From Hibiscus mutabilis (lineage: Eukaryota > Streptophyta > Magnoliopsida > Malvales > Malvaceae), in assembly GCA_019671005.1 (NCBI GenBank), contig CM033719.1:24540750-24604749 (forward strand): 64,000 nucleotides of DNA, in the 5' to 3' direction. Within the stretch, counting starts at the first letter, position 1, and every line of letters begins with the position of its first letter. The notes under the pieces are model-generated. The model worked only from the letters and a program-made list of their open reading frames with translations. It was not told where the DNA came from and did not search any database. Made by a program: the position numbers and the translations under genes. Shown here piece after piece: positions 58,578-64,000 of this stretch.

Positions 58578-59668
58578 TGTAATATCCGCTAGTGAACAAA
58601 ATGTAAATTTTGAAAGTATTGTGGATAAAGTATAAACTTAGGAAAAGTTCATAGACTAAATTGTGATTTTCAAAATTTATGTATTTTAGTCTCGTAAATG
58701 AATAGTTTACCCCCAAGAATGATGTTTTCGTGTTACCCGAATTTTTCGTACGGAGTTTGTATTAATGGATATAAAGCGATAAAGTTTAGAAAAATATTCG
58801 AATAATCGGATCGAATCAAATATCCAGAATATTTTGAAGGGTGATAAGCCAAGGTTGATTATGTCATTTTACATTTATAAGATATTTTCTTTGTGTTGGA
58901 AGAATATGAACCCTTTTATTTAAGTTGATTTTCCATGTTAAATATGAGCCGTTCGATGAAAAATGGCAAGATCGTAATTTTGGAAAATTATAAGGGCAAA
59001 GTTTGTAACTACTAACTCAAGATTAAATCTAGGACATTGGATGAAGGATGATGACATGAGGTACATTATGAAAATATAGAATTTTCGGAATAGATCCGAT
59101 AGCTCGGTAAAGGTAAAATCGTAGTAGAAGTATTTAGTGAATATCAGGAAATCGGATTGAATTGAAAGTTCAGAGACTGTTCCAGAAGCCATGGAAAATC
59201 ATAAAATGATATTGATGGAATAGTGGTCGGTTGAGAAGAAGCTAATTTAGTTAGATTATAATGGAATGGCAATTTTGAAACAAACTAGTAAATAAAGACT
59301 AGTTGGAGGGCAAATTGGCCATTTGGCGAGGAGGGCAATTTTGAAATATTTTTGAAATGTTGCGGACGTTTTTGGAAGATGAAATATATATGGATTTAAT
59401 CTTGGCCCTTGATTTTGGATGAGATTAAATTAGCCATTAGATTTAAAGGCTAAATTGGTAATTTTACTATTTAAATGAATTTAAAATTCATTTAATAGTT
59501 ACAAGTGTAATTTAATAGTGAAAAGATGAAAAAATGGTCATCTTCTCCAGCCATTAACCATGGAGAAAGAGGATAAGAAGAGGAAAATTTCCAAGCTCGA
59601 TTTAAGCCCCGAATCTCAGTTTTTAGGTAATCTTTCGAACTACAAAGTTGTTCTACTCTTCGAGCTCT
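58578..59668 (+). repeat. 3' LTR of the Tekay-type element, broken at 59668
   Basis: It matches the first 1,090 bp of the LTR at 52127 until CTACTCTTCGAGCTCTAT, where the other copy continues CTTTTGATGTAAAT. Here it is followed by TGACAAGCGTTG, the edge of an Athila-type LTR. The remaining 2.9 kb of the LTR must lie beyond the inserted element, outside the window. Confidence 0.92.
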
Positions 59669-61000
59669 ATTGACAAGCGTTGTAATCGTAAAATAAATTA
59701 TGCCTAATTCTCAAAATAAAGTAAATAGGAATGTAGTAAAGAGAAGTAGGGTCGATCCACAAGGACTAAGGAATTTCCAATGTCGTCTTGTCTTGATCCT
59801 GATCCAAAGAAAAAAATGATGAGTAATAAAAGGGGGTTTTGTAATATAAAAAATTAAAAATAAATTAAATCTAAAAATTGCAATAAAGAAAATGAAAGTA
59901 AATAGGTAAAAATAACGATGGTAGAAGTATAGCCTCAAGCTTCGCTTCGCCTCAGTTCGTTTCGATCATCGAAAGAGATTTTACTTCGGGATTCATGCCG
60001 TTTACAGTCTACAAGGCCCAACCCTTGTAACTTACCTTTCTCTCGGTAAACTGATATTTCCAAGTCCACCTCTGAAATTCAGTTCTTGTTGGATTAACCA
60101 CGCCTATCGTTGTTAGCACCAAAGTAGTTTAAGCGCTGGAAAAGCCCGACTCGAGTTATGTTGTCTCAACGAGAATCGAACCCGATTTCAATTTCCCTTA
60201 GCGGACCGCCGCCAAGTGTGTTCACAGGAAGTTGAATTTTCTACCAGCCGACTCTTCCTCCCAACGGTAAATCAGAACAACATTCACACCAACGCTCGCT
60301 TTTTGAGATGAAAGTGTAAAAATTTTTAAAAGAAAGGCCGATTGCCTATCTAAGTTTTCAAAAAATTGATAATGATATCCGAAGATATTAAGTACCTTTT
60401 AATTATCACAAAACGAATTGATTCATCGCTAGGCCGTCGGCTAATAAAAAGCTTAGCTAAGCATGATAGAAGTCATACTTAGCATTTTTAGAAAACAAAG
60501 TAAAAGAACAGTTGAAAGAAAAATAAAAGACAAAACCTGAGAGAACTTTTATTAATGAGAAGAAAAGTGAAAAAGATACATCTCAAGCTTTACCCTAGAG
60601 GGGTTATTTATAGTCTTCTAAAAACCCTAAAGATAATAAAAAGATAAATCCTAATGAAAGTTAAATTCTAAAAAAAAAGATAAATTCTAAATATAATAAA
60701 AAGATAAATCCTAAAGATAATATTATCTAATAGATAATATATCCTAAAGATAATATTATTTGTCCTAAAGATAATATTATTTAAAAGAAAATAAATTTCA
60801 ATTAAAATCCTAAGATAATTTAAACTCAAATTCCTAAGATTATTTCTTCCAGAATGTGCTGATTTGACTGCTTTCTAGAAACTGTTGTTGACTGGAAAAC
60901 ATATTCCTGTAACAAAAATGAGCAAAACAAAACCAAATCAACAGTAATAATTGACAACAAAGGAGAATTTACAAGAAAATATATCCAATTTAAAACACTT
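59669..61000 (-). repeat. Athila-type LTR (3' LTR of the minus-strand element)
   Basis: The left edge is exact (TGACAAGCGTTGTAATCG at 59669). The phrase GGGTCGATCCACAAGGACTA at about 59748-59767 parallels the LTR at 33590. The minus-strand TATA box at 60605-60612 supports an LTR transcribed leftward. The right edge is not certain; ATTGACA near 60955 is a possible start on the minus strand. Confidence 0.6.
60605..60612 (-). promoter_or_regulatory. TATA box in the Athila-type LTR
   Basis: TATAAATAACCCCTC on the minus strand, positioned inside the LTR as the likely core promoter. Confidence 0.55.
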
Positions 61001-62599
61001 ATCAAATTCTCCATCACTTATCTCATGGTTGTCCTCAATCATGCTAGAATTAAACAAGTTAAAAATTTCGCTTATTCTCCTTCGTCTCGCCTCATATCCT
61101 AGAAATTCTTGCAAGTCAAGTCCACAACAATCATCCAAATTAAAATCACAATCAATCGGAAAGCATACGTAGAATAAAGTTTACGTAAAATCGTGATATC
61201 CATTCATTCATCAATCTCAACGTAACCAAACTCAATACCTTACAAGGATTCAATCTATTCACTCAAAATGTTTCAGGTTCAATTACGCTCAAAGTCAGAA
61301 CCGAACATGATATTATCATAGGCCTGTAAGAAAATCAAATCTCCACTATTAGTTAGAACATGATGCAATAATCAAAGGGTCTTAAATATGTTGTAATGGG
61401 GCTTAGGTAAAGGTGGGGAGAAAGGCAAAAATTTGGCTAATAATCAAGATAAGAGAAACACAATAAATTAGATCAATCCCACATAAACTCAAAAGTAAAC
61501 AAAAAAAAGGCTTTGAACTGAATTTTTTCCTTTTTTTCTTTTTTTCCGAACTATTTTTTTGCAGTGTTATTTTTAAACTGGTATTTTTCATTCGAACTAT
61601 TTTTTTTCTTTTTTTTCTCTTTTTTTGTGGGAACGAATCATGCAACGGTAATCTCGTTTTCTTGTCCTGACAAGGGTGAAAAAGATACTCAAAATAAAAG
61701 GCTTGGGTTTAAAAACGTGGTAAAAACAAAGAAAGGGTAAAAGGCATAAAAATGGCTAACTATGGGAAAATGAAAGGGTAGGGAATTTTTAGAGGTAAAA
61801 GAATGGGTAATCCTAAGTGCCCTAATCATATTAAAGCATCAAGTTCTTGTGTAATCTCGACATGCATTCAATTACAGGTTTTAGAACATCAATGTCAAGC
61901 TCGACACACTCAATCAAAGAAGAATATGAGCAAGAATGTAATGAATATGCTCGTAAAGGCTCAAATCTTACCAAAGTGTGTAATATGTATTGAGTTAAGC
62001 ACATCTCAACCAACAAAGTCATGGAATATCTCAACCAACAAAGTCATGGAATATCACAAAAGTTTTCAAGAAAATTTCTAAATATGACATCCTTTATCAT
62101 GTATATCTTAAATCAAACAAAAGTGTGTTCTCAATCAAGAATGGCATTCCAAAATATTCAACAAAGCGAAGGATTTCAATGAAAATTTTCACAAGTTCAA
62201 CCAAGCATAGTAGAATCAAAGCATGAAAATAAGCAAGGGAAAATATAATCAATACTCTACCCCCTCACTTAAGGCATATTGTCCCAATACGAAAATTAAA
62301 GTATAAGAGAAGGAATAGAGATACTCCCCGTGTCCAGTAGTGACGGACTGTTTCGAACCAAACGAGTTCCTCATTTTCGAACTGGAGGAACCCCTTGCAA
62401 GTCTTCCTTGGCCGAGACAGCATAATGTCGACCTTGATAGTTTCGTTCAGGATTCTCAGCTTGCGACTGCATTCGAGTCCATTTAAGTTCGATCTAAAAA
62501 TACTTGGGTACCTAAAAATTATAAGAAAAATAAAAACGACATAAATACGTAATAAAAATAGAAAAATAAAACTAAGTAAAGTGAACAAAAATACAAATG
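61001..62599. other. 3' non-coding region of the Athila-type element
   Basis: A+T-rich with long pyrimidine runs (61525-61550 and 61600-61627), which on the minus strand are purine tracts; one may be the polypurine tract. A short direct repeat, CAACCAACAAAGTCATGGAATATC, occurs near 62007 and 62031. No protein domain seen. Confidence 0.4.
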
Positions 62600-64000
62600 G
62601 GTTGCCTCCCATTAAAGCGCTTTGTTTAACGTCATTAAGCTCGACGACCTGATTCAGACTACAGGTTCTTCCAAATGACCTCTTCAATCTCGCATGCTTG
62701 ATGGTTTTCATAGTACGGCTTCAACCGTTGACCATTCACCTTAAAACAAGCCCCAAATTATCTTGAACTTCGATTGCGCCATAGGGAAATACTTGATTTA
62801 CCGTGAAAGGTCCTACCCATTTCGACTTAAGTTTACCTGCAAAGAGTTTAAATTTTGAGTTAAAAAGTAAAACTTTCTACCCAATAGAAAAATATTTAAA
62901 AGAAATTCGACGATCGTGAAATTCTTTTGTTTTATCTTGATATATCTGGCCACTATCATAAGTGATTTTGCGGATTTCTTCGAGTTCTTGAATGTGAAGT
63001 TTCCTAGTTTCACCGACCGCATCCATCTTCATGTTGCATTCCTTCACCGCCCAATAAGCTTTATGTTCCAACTCAACTGGTAAATGGCACGGCTTACCAA
63101 AGACTAGGCGGTAGGGGGACATGCCGATAGGACCTTTATATGCGATTCTATAGGCCCACAAGGCATCGATCAACTTTAAACTCCAATATTTGCGAATTGG
63201 CTTGACTATCTTGTCAAGAATTGCCTTGATTTCTCGGTTTGATACTTCCACTTGACCATTCGTCTGAGGATGGTAAGCCGTGGTGATTCTTTGTGTTACA
63301 CCATACTTCTTCATGAACGCTTCGATGATTCGATTGACAAAGTATGTTCCTCGATTGCTTATTATCGCTTGTGGCATGCCAAACATGGAAAAGATAAAAT
63401 TCTTTAGAAACTCAACAGTAGTTTTGGCATCATTATTTCGAGTAGCTCTAGCTTCTACCCATTTCGATACATAATCGACAGCAAGTATGATATAACAATT
63501 TCCAAAAAGAGAAACAAATGGTCCCATATAATCGATTCCTACACATCAAAGATTTCACAAATATGAATCGGATTAAGGGGCATTTCGTTCCTTCGGCTCA
63601 AATTGCCTACACACTCACATTTTCACATGATTTACAAAATATATATGTATCACGAAAAATCTTAGGCCAGAAAAATTCACATTCAAGAATCTTATGCGCA
63701 GTTCGTTTTGGTCCAAAGTGGCCTCCGCAAGAATAAGAGTGACAAAAATTGAGTATAGATTTTACCTCACTTTCGTCAACACAACGCTCATTTACCTGAT
63801 GCTTACAAAGATATGGATCGTCCCAAATATAGAATCGAGACTCATGCTTAATATGGCTTACCTCGGCTCGCGGCAAATCTGCCGGTAACACTCTAGTGGC
63901 CAAGTAATTCACCATATCCGCATACCATGGGGTGGTCTTTTGCGCCAACATCAAGCTTTCCTCAGGGAATTCTTCATAAATCAGCGCGTCATCATTGGAG
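62600..64000 (-). pseudogene. Athila-type integrase, catalytic Asp replaced
   Basis: Read leftward from the window edge: zinc-binding HHCC region (YLCKHQVNERCVDESE, FCHSYSCGGHFGPKR, FCKSCENV, 63954-63607), then in a shifted frame the catalytic core (63527-62877) with [11 protein letters not shown] (first Asp kept), [10 protein letters not shown] where the second catalytic Asp is Asn, and [17 protein letters not shown] with the Glu. It continues with [19 protein letters not shown] and [12 protein letters not shown]. The C-terminal part (FNSKFKL, NDVKQSALMGGNPF) breaks up after 62877 and ends near 62600. Integrase inserts the retroelement cDNA into chromosomes. The frameshift and Asp-to-Asn change make this copy inactive. 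The upstream part lies outside the window. Confidence 0.88.

Noticed and set aside
1..64000. tRNA, rRNA or snRNA genes
   Set aside because: No cloverleaf with A/B boxes, rRNA core or snRNA motif was noticed on either strand; tRNA-like matches are only retroelement primer sites.

Overview
This is a plant nuclear window, most likely from a eudicot. The A+T-rich DNA, short GT-AG introns, a plant pectate lyase, SIRE-type copia, Tekay- and Athila-type gypsy elements, L1-type LINE remnants, MULE and CACTA ends and many MITEs all say so. I cannot name the species. Most of the window is nested, decayed transposon sequence. The only gene I see with an undamaged reading frame is a pectate lyase on the minus strand (30583-31988). 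A DnaJ gene (45987-46397) keeps its start and J-domain but is cut off by a MITE.

Layout. 1-2972: minus-strand long gypsy LTR inserted into the pol gene of a SIRE-like copia element. 2973-7862: remainder of that element (RT/RNase H with seven in-frame stops, a decayed env-position ORF ending in a heptad coiled coil and acidic tail, polypurine tract, 3' LTR). 7863-11400: mostly non-coding, with a 125-bp tandem duplication. 11408-29585: an unusual block of broken genes separated by fuzzy tandem repeats: HMG-box/Ulp1-like protease (+), F-box protein (+), E2-ubiquitin-conjugating-like gene with the active Cys replaced (+), FAR1/MULE-type transposase (-), a gene related to the env-position ORF with an 11-residue repeat tail and a 1.1-kb tandem duplication (+), a GRF zinc-finger gene (+), and a PB1-like N-terminus of MULE type (-) headed by a 37-bp minisatellite. 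30583-31988: pectate lyase. 32527-34480: internally deleted Athila-type remnant (-). 34690-39986: gypsy LTR sequence (-) carrying a CACTA terminus. 40023-41745: two LINE 3' fragments in opposite orientation. 42283-44245: foldback and TIR-type MITEs. 44400-46595: 5' part of the DnaJ gene cut by a MITE. 46900-52030: gypsy-type element with a decayed gag-like region and 45-bp repeats. 52127-59668: Tekay-type element with a 3,954-bp 5' LTR, a heavily deleted interior and a 3' LTR broken at 59668 by an Athila-type LTR. The matching integrase lies at 62600-64000 (-).

The most interesting reading is that 11-29.6 kb is one large, old MULE-type compound region holding several ubiquitin/SUMO-pathway gene remnants (E2-like, F-box, Ulp1-like) beside transposase fragments. 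Outer terminal repeats were not found, so this remains a hypothesis. A second theme is a short word around GTACCGATAC/GTATCGATAC that clusters in LTRs of different families.
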